Below are positions 10,429 to 20,094 of a stretch of DNA of 64,000 nt, one piece after another. The notes below the pieces were generated by a model. The model made no database searches and was not told the origin of the DNA. It worked only from the letters and a program-made list of their open reading frames with translations. A program made the position numbers and the translations under genes. The stretch spans positions 2,976,001 through 3,040,000 of the forward strand of contig NC_062976.1 in the NCBI RefSeq assembly GCF_023078275.1. Direction: 5' to 3'. Within the stretch, counting starts at the first letter, position 1, and each line of letters starts with the position of its first letter. The stretch is from Leguminivora glycinivorella (taxonomy: Eukaryota > Arthropoda > Insecta > Lepidoptera > Tortricidae).

Positions 10429-10511
10429 GACTTTCGGAATTACCCTGATGCACCTTATTTAATTTCCCTTTACTTAAATTTGATTACCCACTATAGGTAA
10501 ACCTTCTATAG

Positions 10512-10683
10512 CCCCGGCTTCCAACCAAGAAAATGCTTCACTGAATGCCTCTGCGGCCCAGGAGAAGAATCTAATACTGATGACAAGGACATGATAAATG
10601 CTTACAATGAGATTAAGAGAATGGCTGAATGTGCCAAGTTTCCTGAAAGCATTGTGGATAAGAGCTGGGACTTGTATAAACGG
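10512..10683 (+). CDS. TFIIB-like, first recognised exon (start of cyclin fold 1)
   Basis: The frame is closed by TAA at 10498-10500, so the exon should begin after the acceptor TTCTATAG at 10504-10511. It ends at the donor CGG/GTAATG (10684). The sure part is TDDKDMINAYNEIKRMAECA and KFPESIVDKSWDLYKR, matching the first helices of the TFIIB core. The preceding ~20 residues (GFQPRKCFTECLCG) are less certain and do not make a TFIIB zinc ribbon. Confidence 0.75.
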
Positions 10684-12746
10684 GTAATGTATCTAAAATC
10701 TTACGTGCAAGAGTTTTTGGGTCTTGCCTTACCATTTTATTTTTTAACATTTAAGTTTTGGTTGATTGCTATATGATATGCAAACTGAATACTAAGTATC
10801 TATGTAAGCTTTGTTCTCAATATCAATAAAAAGCCGCACCTGTTACGCACGAAATGTTTTTATAAGACGCGCGTGTAGACTATTATTTTAATGATAATGT
10901 AAAACTTCAAGAAATTGATATATGCAATTGTAATGTTGTCTCCCTTAATCGTGCTTTCAGATAATGTTATAAAAAATAATTGACTTATATGATATTCCTT
11001 TATGCTACTGATTTCCTTTAAAGCACATTTATTTTAGACAAGTAAATGAATTGGATAAGCATCACTAAAGTTATTGTTATCTTAGTGTAAAATTATAGGT
11101 AAGGTAAAATGTGTTGCTCACTGGTTTGCACTGCATTATATTTAAAACATAAATGAAACTCCAGCTTTAGATTTTAGAAATACTATGTACTAATATTTCT
11201 GTAAAAGACCGTTTGTTTCTTTCTTAAATAAATAAATAATCACGCGTCAAATAGCGCAAATTATCAGTACCACTACTCGATTCTAGGTGTCAACAGTGTA
11301 TCGTCTGCCAAAAATTTAATATTAGAACAGTTTACAATTTATGTTACAAGCAGAAAGAATTGAAAACAAATACTGATTAATAATTTAATACTATTTGTAA
11401 TATTAGCTAAAAATTGGTGAGCATTGGACTCTTCGTTCGTAGCGACATCGCGTGATTGTCGCTAGATGTCAAATAACCCGCATTTACTGATGTATGGAAT
11501 TACAACATACGTAGTATCTTCTTAATAGTAGTCTGTGGTTCCTCTATGCTGTACATCCTGGACTTGGGGGTATTGTATCACCAACGCGTGATTCCACCGA
11601 ATGATACTGACTTGTCTGTCTTTTTAGGCACAAGAGAATAATCAACTCACGTTCACAAGCGACGCAGTAGCATCTGCGTGTTTGTACATAGCCGCTCGCC
11701 AGGAAAAAATGGCGCTCTCCTTAAAAAACATGTGTCAAATCAGCAAATGTAGCAAGAAACGTATAGGCAAATGTTTCGTAAAGACCTTGAAAGTTCTAAA
11801 CATTCAGCTGGAGCCTGTGTACTTGGACCCGTCTTTGAGAAGTCTGTGCAGTGACTTGGATTTGCCTGTTGTGGTTTCGAGGATGGCTCATCACATCGTA
11901 CAGAAAGCTGAGGCGATGAAGATTGCGCCACAGTGTGATGACCAGGCAATTATGGCTGCGGCCATTTTTATGGCTTCTCAGGTACGTAGTGGCGAACACG
12001 TAAAGATAGATTAAAAAGGTAGTGAGCTACAAAAATGAATTCATTCATAATTTCTCCATGCATTTTTGCAGCCGATAGTACCTACATATTTGTAGTGAAC
12101 AAAAGCATAGTATCTCTAACGCAAACATGAAGCTTTTTCGATACGTTTTTATCACTTGCTGTATTTTTCTTTCAAAAGCAACTTAAGTAATTAAAACAAT
12201 ATTTGGACAATACTAGCAATCCCAAATAGAATGAGTTGTTGTTTATTAGGCCGATAGTCCACTATCATATGTGTATCATAGAAATATGATCATAGGCAAC
12301 ATGCCAACCTTTTTCTTCAGGTTGGAGAAAAAGAGAAAAAAATACAGACCTATATGTTCATATTTCTGTGATAAACATATGATAGTGGACTATCGGCCTT
12401 ACTGGAATTTCTAATATGGCCACCTCTTATAACAGAGATCGGACAGTTGGGAGTCATTTGAATAACGTTTTCGGAATAATTAACCTTATGTTGTTACAAT
12501 GAAGCCCCTTGTCCGATCTCTAAATTCATAAATCAGCTCAACTTGATAGTCACTACATTTTCTTCAATTTGTTTTAATACTCAGGTGTCAAACGATAAGC
12601 GGACCCAGAAAGACGTGGAGAATATCTCAGGAGTATCTGGCGAGTCCATTCAGGAAGCGTATAGGCTCATGTACCCTCACGCGGCCACGCTCATACCCGC
12701 TACCTTCGAGCTGAAGGCACCCATCGAGTCTTTGCCACAAATTTAG
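10512..12746 (+). CDS. Divergent TFIIB-like transcription factor, three exons (span)
   Basis: The joined exons encode both cyclin folds of TFIIB, the general factor that binds TBP and DNA and recruits RNA polymerase II. Fold 1 runs from DKDMINAYNEIKRMAE through SDAVASACLYIAARQEKM to KRIGKCFVKTLKVL. Fold 2 runs from SLRSLCSDLDLP through AAAIFMASQ, KRTQKDVENISGV and YRLMYPHAATLIP, ending in ESLPQI. All junctions are phase 0 with GT-AG borders. Insect TFIIB is normally very close to the vertebrate protein. This one differs at most positions outside the helix cores, so it is more likely a diverged paralogue than the canonical gene. The N-terminal zinc ribbon and B-linker were not found upstream. 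They may lie in distant exons or be lost. The Brf and Rrn7/TAF1B branches of the family are possible alternatives but fit less well, because the C-terminus matches TFIIB closely. Confidence 0.85.
11628..11981 (+). CDS. TFIIB-like, middle exon (fold 1 end to fold 2)
   Basis: The acceptor TCTTTTTAG ends at 11627 and the donor GTACGT starts at 11982. Both borders are phase 0. The 118 codons contain the hallmark SACLYIAARQ helix of fold 1 and AAAIFMASQ of fold 2. A track-style start inside this exon is only a TTG and is not a translation start. Confidence 0.9.
12249..12398. mobile_element. Intronic MITE with TTA target duplication
   Basis: A perfect 20-bp inverted terminus GGCCGATAGTCCACTATCAT bounds 150 bp. 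TTA flanks it at 12246-12248 and 12399-12401. It lies in the second intron of the TFIIB-like gene. The TWA duplication fits PIF/Harbinger; the termini are unrelated to those at 178 and 14579. Confidence 0.8.
12434..12521. mobile_element. Tiny inverted-repeat element in the same intron
   Basis: AGAGATCGGACAGTTGGG is mirrored by CCCCTTGTCCGATCTCT across 88 bp. It sits just 35 bp after the intronic MITE and 63 bp before the last exon. Confidence 0.55.
12585..12746 (+). CDS. TFIIB-like, last exon
   Basis: The acceptor TTTTAATACTCAG ends at 12584, and the frame continues in phase 0 to TAG at 12744-12746. The 53 codons (VSNDKRTQKDVENIS... to SLPQI) align end to end with the TFIIB C-terminus. I saw no good AATAAA within the next 300 bp. 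Confidence 0.9.
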   Translation: MSNDKRTQKDVENISGVSGESIQEAYRLMYPHAATLIPATFELKAPIESLPQI

Positions 12747-12872
12747 GTTACTTAACCGTGTAGGTTGGTAGTAGTAGGCAACACAATTCCAGGCAATTTA
12801 CATACCATTTCCGCGTTTTCTCCATTCCATAGTTAGTTAACGTGGCAATGGTACCTATGTATAGATTGCTAG

Positions 12873-13059
12873 CAATGAGGAGGCACACTGACATCTCGCC
12901 AGGCGGCGCCTGTGCAAGTGTCTAGGCATGTCACTGTCATTCATATGTGAGAGAGAGAAAAAACATATCATCTTCTCTCACGTATGAAATTCTTTATCTG
13001 TGCAATGGACTAATAGGGTGGCGCCATCTATCATAACCTTTGAGTGTGCTTCCTCATTG
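12873..13059. mobile_element. MITE with CAATGAGGAGGCACACT ends
   Basis: CAATGAGGAGGCACACT at the left is mirrored by AGTGTGCTTCCTCATTG at the right, with one difference. It lies downstream of the TFIIB-like stop codon, where the 3' UTR or polyadenylation region would be expected. Confidence 0.6.
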
Positions 13060-13415
13060 TATTGCCCATGTAACAGCACTGTTAGGCTAAGATGTATGGA
13101 AGAGTTTTAGGTGTTAACTTGTAAGCGAACCCAGAAATATTTGTCAACTAATCGATTAGTTTCAATTTCATGTAAAATGGATGTTGATTAAACGGATAAC
13201 GGTAAAAACATTTTTTTCTTAATTTTCCAAAATTTTAAAGAGTTAAAACTATATCCATTGAGATCCAAAGACGTCTAATGATGAGCACGACTAGCCCAAT
13301 ATCAATATTCGTGCATTTCGACAAGGCTTATAATGCACCGCAGACAATTGGCTAATATTTTTATTTTTATTTTTTATTTATTTAAGTAAGAAACAAACAG
13401 TCTTTTATAGTTGTT
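13060..13415. other. Spacer, nothing recognised
   Basis: AT-rich DNA with no supportable feature apart from scattered ATTTA/TTTAT runs near 13360. Confidence 0.35.
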
Positions 13416-13417
13416 TT

Positions 13418-13540
13418 TTTTTATGGGATAGGAGGCAAACGAGCAGACAGGTCGCCTGATGATAAGCGATCACCGCCGCCCATGGACACCCGAAACACCA
13501 GAGGTGTTGGAGGTGCGTTGCCGACCTTTTTGTATATAAA
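13418..13540 (-). mobile_element. LINE 3' UTR scrap (CR1/Jockey type)
   Basis: A T-run at the left (poly-A on the minus strand) is followed by GGAGGCAAACGAGCAGACAG, CGCCTGATGATAAGCGATCA and GTGCGTTGCCGACC. The same block recurs at 61805-61945. Confidence 0.65.
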
Positions 13541-13875
13541 CACTGGAAATTTTTAAAACTAGACTTACAGTTTCCTTAAAGAAATTATTTAAACATCGTG
13601 TTCAGTAAAAATATGCACGAGTGGTGCTCCCCTTATTTTGTAGGCTTTTCCATATTAAATTGTATGGTGTCAAATTAGTTCCAACGGCCGCCGAAGTAGA
13701 AAGGATTTCAAAATCAAAGATGGCGGCTTAAATACATATGAGATATGGCCCTACATCCGATATCGGATTGGATAATGGGAAAACGGACAAGATAACGTGT
13801 ATCTGTGACAATCAGCGCTAATATACTCTGTCACGCATGTTGCCAATACACGTGCCGTTGAAAGGGTTAATCAGC

Positions 13876-14169
13876 AATTCCCGAAAAGTTTGTACATTTG
13901 GATCACGTCTCCGATTTTGATAAAAAATGGTAGGCTGATAGAGTCCATGATGCTGGGCAAGAAGCAAGATCCACTAAGTTTCCCAAAATGTCCCAGGTAT
14001 AGTTTGTATGAAACTTTCTTTTTATCAACTTGAAAGAGGGTTTCATACAAACTACCTGGGACAATTTGGGAAACCTAGTGGATCTTGATCAGCATCATGG
14101 ACTCTTATCAGCCTACCAATTTTTATCAAAATTGGAGATGTGATCCAAATGTACAAACTTATCGGGAAT
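13876..14169. mobile_element. Foldback MITE with AATTCCCGAAAAGTTTGTAC ends
   Basis: Arms of about 135 bp (13876-14010 and 14035-14169) pair across a short loop with scattered mismatches. No target duplication could be set. Confidence 0.7.
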
Positions 14170-14576
14170 TACTCTAATAAGGGCGTCGAACCGTCAACAA
14201 CCTTCATACTCATTATTACCTATTCCCATCATGTCCCATCGAATTTATTGTTTTTTCATCAAAACGCCAGCGGCTCAGGTATTTCTTTAAACAGACTAAT
14301 ACCTTATGACGTCTTTACACGCTTAAGCTGTTTTGAAACGACATAGGAAAGGGCGCGTGACGTGAGCGGAGTAGCGAGTGAGCCCTTTATGTCTATTTAG
14401 GTAGAGACGAGTAAATATTGAAGGTTGTCAATAAGATAGCATTGTATGAACATTTATTTTTGTAGGTACTGACATGTACTTATGCAAGGGGAAAGATTAC
14501 AAAATTGTAAAATATAGACTTAGAAATTGGTATTCACATTCAGTAAGTTTGTCATATTTTAAAATTTGCTTCATGT

Positions 14577-14941
14577 TAGGGTCCCCCCACATCTAGCGTC
14601 TCGCGAGCGTCGCGTCGGGCCAACTGTATGGAAAAAGACGCCGCGTCGACGCGACGTCGACGCGGCGTCAGGCTTTGCCCATACAGTTGGCCCGACGCGA
14701 CGCTCGCAAGACGCTAGATGTGGGGGGACCCTTACTGATGTGCCGACGGAAAGTTTCCATAATTCAGAAATTTTCACATAAGAAAACTTCGGAAACTTTC
14801 CATACTTTGTATGGACAATTGTATGGATGGAAACTTTCCATTTCATAAATTTAAATTCCCTTTATTTTTCGTGAAAATTTCGTGAATTTTTCGAGAAATC
14901 TAAGATTTTTTAGGAAAGTTTCCGCATTTTGCACATCACTA
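14577..14941. mobile_element. Non-autonomous hAT element, itself interrupted
   Basis: The sequence CTTCATGT lies on both sides (14569-14576 and 14942-14949) as an 8-bp target duplication, the length expected of hAT. The ends are TACTGATGTGC and GCACATCACTA, one mismatch apart. A second MITE (14579-14731) has landed after the first two bases and duplicated TTA. Removing it restores a ~209-bp hAT MITE. The inner arms contain repeated GGAAACTTTCC. Confidence 0.8.
14579..14731. mobile_element. Palindromic MITE with TTA duplication, nested in the hAT element
   Basis: GGGTCCCCCCACATCTAGCG and its complement bound 153 bp that fold almost completely on themselves, with CGCCGCGTCGACGCG at the centre. 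TTA flanks it at 14576-14578 and 14732-14734. The GGG start and TWA duplication fit PIF/Harbinger. Confidence 0.85.
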
Positions 14942-15139
14942 CTTCATGTTAAAAAGCAGTTTTCGGAAACTGCAACATTTTGAATATAAAACAGAAGAGT
15001 AAGGGAAGGTGAAGGCCCATCAGCAAAGACACTGTACTTAAGTGCGTTACCGGCATTTAGAATAGTAAGTTTCGAAGGTCTGAAGGCACATTAAAGCAAT
15101 CAATTAAAACCGAAATAAATTACACATGAAAGAAAAAGT

Positions 15140-15240
15140 GACCAAGGCCTCCAGTGCTTGAGGCTGGAATCGAACCAGCGTACTCTGCAATCGCGGCAGA
15201 TGCCTGTTTCCGCTCGGCCACCCAGGTCACAGCTGCTGAG
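15140..15240 (-). mobile_element. tRNA-like SINE head
   Basis: On the minus strand a good A box (TGGCCGAGCGG) and B box (GGTTCGATTCC) sit at tRNA spacing. The T stem GCTGG/CCAGC and anticodon-like stem TCTGC/GCAGA pair. The acceptor arm does not pair and the base before the anticodon is G instead of T, so this is a tRNA-derived repeat and not a working tRNA gene. Confidence 0.6.
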
Positions 15241-15650
15241 GTCAAAATTATCTCTCTTCTCTCATATGAGTAATCTATAGATATATATAGTATTGTGACA
15301 CATAGCACAAGTTGAAATATTTTCAATAGAATATAATTTGACTTGTGTTAATTAAAATTAGAATTGATTTAGCAGCGCCATCTCTCGAACTGTATTGAAA
15401 CCAACCTGAGTGTGGTTCACATGGGGGCAAGAAATACCGTTCTACCAGTAGATATGGCAGTCTTTATCACTTTACTCGTCCATGCTTTAAGGTGGCGTCG
15501 GCCCTTTTGCCATACTAATGTGAGGCGTGCCTTCGATCTTGATGTTGCCTGCGGGCGTGGAGACATTTCCACGCCGCCGATCGTTCGTGGTGTAATAGTG
15601 TATGATATTTGGGTCAATCACAATGGCAATGTGGAATGATTGTGCTACAA

Positions 15651-15685
15651 GGAAGCAAAGTTACATAATATGTAACTTTGCTTCC
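15651..15685. repeat. Perfect 16-bp hairpin
   Basis: GGAAGCAAAGTTACAT is followed by three bases and its exact complement. The loop is too small for a miRNA precursor of usual shape. Confidence 0.85.
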
Positions 15686-15799
15686 CTAAATTTAATCCTC
15701 AAAAGGAATATATTTAATAGAAGAGCGTAAAGTTAATTCGAACGAGGAATATAATACAATGGAATCTTGCACTTACAATTAAATTTATGGTGCTATTTT

Positions 15800-16075
15800 T
15801 TCGCACTTGTGCGCAAATGCGCTGGTCGCGTACTGTGCGGTTTCAGAGGAATTTCCCCCGCGGATGCTCCGGCTGTGGAATGAGCTCCCTGCCGAGGTAT
15901 TCCCGATGAACTACAGTATAGGGTTCTTCAAAAAAGGAGTGTACAAGTTTCTAATGGGTCGGCAACGCGCATGTGACACCCTTGAGTTGCAGGCGTCCAT
16001 AGGTTACGGTGACCGCTTTCCATCAGGCGGACTGTATACCTGTTTGCCACCGACGTGGTATAAAAAAAAGTAGTA
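15800..16075 (+). pseudogene. LINE ORF2 C-terminal fragment (CR1/Jockey type)
   Basis: The open frame 15807-16073 contains LRLWNELPAEVFPMNY and GFFKKGVYKFLMGRQ, the conserved tail of CR1/Jockey-type polymerase proteins. It runs through CATCAGGCGG and GACGTGGTAT into a short A-run. The reverse transcriptase and endonuclease are missing, so it is a 5'-truncated, dead copy. The shorter scraps at 2196 and 25718 are the same family. Confidence 0.75.
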
Positions 16076-16196
16076 CTTTACTCGCGTGTCCAAACTTTGA
16101 AGGGCCATATCATATATCTACTGTAAAACGTCGCACGATGTATGTGGCACGTGTCAAGAGGTAATTCGCAACTCGTGTCAAGTTAAAACGCTTTTT

Positions 16197-17072
16197 AGGG
16201 TTCCGTAGTCAACTAGGAACCCTTATAGTATATTGATTTAGACTAACACGATTTGCACTCATAATTTTAGAACAAAACGGGACTTAATCGCGTAAACACT
16301 TACATTTATATTAGGCCCGACGTTTCGAACATCACATTATGTTCGTGGTCACGGGTAGACTGGCGAGGAATTGCATCAACATCTTCTAGCCGCGCGAGTT
16401 TCTCGAACTACCCGCACTTGTTCTTGATTATTCACTTTTGCGCTAGGGTTGTCACTTTGCCTACACACAACACTCACGACATCAGCCGGTGTGTCGGGCC
16501 TAATATAAATATAAGTGTTTACGCGATTAAGTCCCGTTTTGTTCTAAAATTATGAACCCTTATAGTTTCGCCATGTCTGTCTGTCCGTCCGTCCGTCCGT
16601 CCGCGGATAATCTCAGTAACCGTTAGCACTAGAAAGCTGAAATTTGGTACCAATATGTATTTCAATCACGCCGACAAAGTGCAAAAATAAAAAATGGAAA
16701 AAAATGTTTTATTAGGGTACCCCCCCCTACATGTAAAGTGGGGGCTGATATTTTTTTTCATTCCAACTCCAACGTGTCATATATTGTTGGATAGGTATTT
16801 AAAAATGAATAAAGGTTTACTAAGATGGTTTTTTTGATAATATTAGTATTTTCGGAAATAATCGCTCCTAAAGGAAAAAAAAGTGCGTCCGGCCCTCTAA
16901 CTTTTGAACCGTATGTTTAAAAAATATGAAAAAAATCACAAAAGTAGAACTTTATAAAGACTTTCTAGGAAAATTGTTTTGAACTTGATAGGTTCAGTAG
17001 TTTTGAGAAAAATACGGAAAACTACGGAACCCTACACTGAGCGTGGGCCGACACGCTCTTGGCCGATTTTTT
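16197..17072 (+). repeat. (GTCC)n repeat family copy 1, interrupted
   Basis: The repeat begins AGGGTTCCGTAGTCAACTAG. It continues through TTTCGCCATGTCTGTCTG, (GTCC)n, GATAATCTCAGTAACCGTTA and TACATGTAAAGTGGGGGCTG, and ends GGCCGACACGCTCTTGGCCG. A second element interrupts it at 16230-16553. There is no open frame of note. Confidence 0.85.
16230..16553. mobile_element. 324-bp insertion with 13-bp target duplication
   Basis: GAACCCTTATAGT occurs at 16217-16229 and again at 16554-16566, exactly flanking the insertion inside the (GTCC)n repeat. The insert carries a ~60-bp inverted pair (about 16259-16320 and 16488-16550) around a core with CCCGACGTTTCGAACATCAC. Unlike a simple MITE, the left side has ~29 bases outside the inverted pair. 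Confidence 0.75.
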
Positions 17073-17540
17073 CATGTATCGCCACTCGTTTCGATAATTT
17101 CCTTTTCCGCTATTGTATCGTAATGTAGGTACTGTTATTCCGAGGAACTTTTCCAATGTTGTAGGTACAAGCACGTATTAAAGTTAAGCTTTACGTTTTA
17201 ATATTGTTAAATCTTAGAATGGAAGTCACGGTTTAACGTCCCGGTTTAAATGGACTCACGGAATCCAGCAAATTAACAGCCCTAGAGGGGCACGATTAAA
17301 TTAAACTACAAATTGTATCCTGTCAATTTTAAAGTCAAATACTGGATTATCATATCGAACACAACAAAATGCTATTGCAAAAGTTGAATAATAGGCGAGA
17401 CGACTAAAAAAACTAATTAGTCCGTCAGTTAGATTATCAAAGAATTTTAGACGTATTTTTTTCTTTTTTCTCGTTAAACGAAAAATGTCTACGGTACAGT
17501 GCGTTGAAGTTTCGCGTGACGTCACGCCTAGGTACAATTT
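17073..17540. other. Spacer between two (GTCC)n repeats
   Basis: Unique AT-rich DNA; the minus frame 17301-17537 has no recognisable domain. Confidence 0.35.
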
Positions 17541-17541
17541 T

Positions 17542-18087
17542 TAGGGTTCCGTAGTCAACTAGGAACCCTTATAGTTTCGCCATGTCTGTCTGTCCGTCCG
17601 TCCGTCCGTCCGTCCGCGGATAATCTCAGTAACCGTTAGCACTAGAAAGCTGAAATTTGGTACCAATATGTACATCAATCACGCCAACAAAGTGAAAAAA
17701 TAAAAAGTGGAAAAAAATGTTTTATTAGGGTACCCCCCTACATGTAAAGTGGGGGCTGAAATTTTTATTCATACCAATCCCAACGTGTGATATATTGTTG
17801 GATAGGTATTTAAAATGAGTAAGGGTTTACTAAAATCATTTTTTGATATTATTAATATTTTCGAAAATAATCGCTCCTAAAGAAAAAAAAAGTGCGCCCC
17901 CCCCCCCTCTAACTTTTGAACCATATGTTTAAAAATATGAAAAAAATCACAAAAGTAGAACTTTATAAAGACTTTCTAGGAAAATTGTTTTGAACTTGAT
18001 AGGTTTAGTAGTTTTTGAGAAAAATACGGAAAACTACGGAACCCTACACTGAGCGTGGCCCGACACGCTCTTGGCCGGTTTTTTTAT
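17542..18087 (+). repeat. (GTCC)n repeat family copy 2
   Basis: A full-length copy in the same direction as copy 1 and without the insertion, so it gives the empty-site reference for 16230-16553. It ends at the T-run after CTCTTGGCCGG. Confidence 0.9.
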
Positions 18088-18216
18088 TTAGAAGTGACGC
18101 CACAAGTCCCCACTCCGGAACTTTGATGCTCTATATCTTCGTATTAGAAAAAGCAAAAAATATGTGTTCAGTATTTTTGAACGATCTACTGACGGACTAA
18201 ACAGAATGCCATTTTT

Positions 18217-18257
18217 AACCCCCGACGTAAAAACGAAGGGGTGTTATAAGTTTGACG

Positions 18258-18312
<55 letters not shown>

Positions 18313-18488
18313 GTGTGTGTCTGTCTGTGGCATCGTAGCTCCCGAACGGATGAACCGATTTCGATTTAGTTTTTTTTATTTGAAAGCTGTGTTAGTCGGG
18401 AGTGCTCTTAGCCATGTTTCATGAAAATCGGTCCACTAGGTCGCGGTCGGGGGTTTTTTCAAAATTTTAATTTTGTGGTTAGGTTATT
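18217..18488 (+). repeat. (TCTG)n repeat family copy 1
   Basis: The repeat starts CCCCGACGTAAAAACGAAGG and has an expanded (TCTG)n run. It then reads GGCATCGTAGCTCCCGAACG and TTAGCCATGTTTCATGAAAA, and ends TTTTGTGGTTAGGTTATT. Further copies lie at 21467, 25200 and 28600. An 86-codon open frame across it only reads the microsatellite. Confidence 0.9.
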
Positions 18489-18529
18489 ATTTATGTAGTC
18501 GTCATCCCTATTTCTTATTTATTATTATA

Positions 18530-18740
18530 CTAGCTTTTGCCCGCGGCTTCGCTCGCGTTAAATTCGAAAATTACAGAATGCTCTGTACAAACTTCTACCC
18601 CATTTTACGAAATTGGGGGTTAGCAAGAGACAAAAAGTAACCTATGTCACTCTCCATCCTTTCTACTATCTCCACTTAAAAAATCACGTCAATTCGTTTT
18701 AGCTACAAAGTTTTACTCAGATGGAGACGGAAACCTAGCT
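18530..18740 (+). repeat. Dispersed repeat (CTAGCTTTTGCCCGCGGCTT)
   Basis: This begins with CTAGCTTTTGCCCGCGGCTTCGC, a motif I know as common in moth genomes, and decays into unique DNA. A related, more diverged copy is at 39660-39890. Confidence 0.55.
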
Positions 18741-19260
18741 AAATCATTATCATTAATGTCAAATTGATATGAAAATATCTCGTAATAAATTAATAATACA
18801 TCGTCACTACCTGTTTAGATCCGCGTAAAAATAGCTTGGAATTAAAAGTTCTTTATTGCGAAATTATCTCGCTGTCAATTTTGCCTCAGGCGAATTTATC
18901 TACCCCCATTCTCTCCGCTGTACACGTCATAGACAAACTACTTAAACTAGAGAAGAGACCGTCATCGTCACCCACACTTGCATGCCAATGAAAACTCGAT
19001 CAATCTTTGAGGGCTTTCCCAAAAAGCTTTGCTACGCGCTGTCGCTACGAAGAAAATTCAGTACCGCGCTAGCTTTCGACGGGGGAGCACGCGTCGCGCG
19101 CGCTAGAATTTGCGTCTTTCGTATTTACGTACGCAGTCATTCAACTTTAAATCCAATTATTAATACGATGGCGTGTGTAAGTTAATGAGATTGAGTGATT
19201 AGTGCGTTAAGTGTTATCTGATAGTGTTTGGTGGAAAATGGAGGATGTGAGCTTGGGAAA

Positions 19261-19324
19261 ATGTTGAGCGCGTTCGCGCTATGGCACGTGGGATTGTTGG
19301 TATTGGGAGTGGATGGGCTTATAG
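19261..19324 (+). CDS. Exon 1: signal peptide of a secreted or membrane protein
   Basis: ATG at 19261 in the context GGGAAAATG opens MLSAFALWHVGLLVLGVDGLI, a typical short signal peptide with a hydrophobic core ALWHVGLLVLGV. The exon closes at the donor GGTGAGAT with one base of the next codon (phase 1). The next phase-1 exon that fits is at 43975. Two short upstream frames (ATGGCGTGTGTAAGTTAA near 19170 and an overlapping ATG at 19238) lie in the leader and could damp translation. CpG-rich DNA at 19060-19115 may be the promoter. The assignment rests on the signal peptide and phase match, not on homology. Confidence 0.6.
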
Positions 19325-19384
19325 GTGAGATAACAATAGTTGTTTATAATTATTTTATGTTTTTTTTTATACAAAGAAATGTGG

Positions 19385-19460
19385 AAAAAATGGACACCTC
19401 GGCAGGACTCGAACTTGCGACTATTACATAGAACACCGATACAAGTTAAAGTCTTTTACT
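19385..19460 (-). mobile_element. tRNA-like SINE fragment
   Basis: On the minus strand AAGTTCGAGTCCTGCCGAGG contains a B-box-like block followed by a tail of T and C. The A box is not clear, so only the right half of a tRNA-derived repeat is present. Confidence 0.4.
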
Positions 19461-19961
19461 TGAGGTATTTAGTAGAATATGTAAAAGAATTTGCAGTCAC
19501 AGACGTTTTGAAAGATATAAATTTATTTTATTCAATGTAAGAAAGGGTTGTGATGTGCAGTGCTTCTAATGTTATGGATATTTTCAACTTTTGAAGTTTT
19601 CCAAATGCTGACCCGGTTTGGACATAAGTATTATGTACAAAAACATAGAGATAATTTAATAAGCCAGGTATTTGGGGATGATTGATTAAAAGGTTTGTAT
19701 TTAAATAAATATTTAGTTAGCATCAGGTAAAAATCATATGGCAGTTACACCTGCTTACTTTATATGTAGTTTAAAAAAACAGACTGCAGTCTGGTATCGC
19801 TCTAGGAAACAGTTTTTTTGCACAACGCTACAAACATTTCGAACAACGCTGGCCATGACGATAAACTCCACCGTAGCTCGTAGCAGAAGTTTATTTGTAA
19901 AGCTTCGAAAGCAAATAATCTCTTTGTGAAGTACGATTGTTTGTACACTGTCGAACTGCGA

Positions 19962-20090
19962 TTATGTTATATTTATTTATTTATTTAATCAAAAAGTAAC
20001 ACAGCATTACAGTTTACACCAAGGCACTGTGAAACTACAAAATACAAAACATGACTCACAAAAAAAAATACAAAAGACATACAAAAAACC
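19962..20090 (-). mobile_element. Retroposon 3' end with (AAAT)n tail
   Basis: TATTTATTTATTTATTTA at the left reads as a (AAAT)n tail on the minus strand, followed by a short 3' UTR-like block. The clade is unknown. Confidence 0.45.
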
Positions 20091-20094
20091 GGCC

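Noticed and set aside
3325..13035. Recurrent TGGCGCCATCTAT motif (near 3330, 8468 and 13022) as a regulatory site
   Set aside because: Two of the three occurrences lie in copies of one repeat and the third in a MITE, so shared origin explains them.
15140..15240. Functional tRNA gene on the minus strand
   Set aside because: A and B boxes are good, but the acceptor stem does not pair and the position before the anticodon is G.
15412..15639. 75-codon plus-strand frame as an exon
   Set aside because: No splice borders or domain could be supported, and an antisense frame of similar length is equally open.
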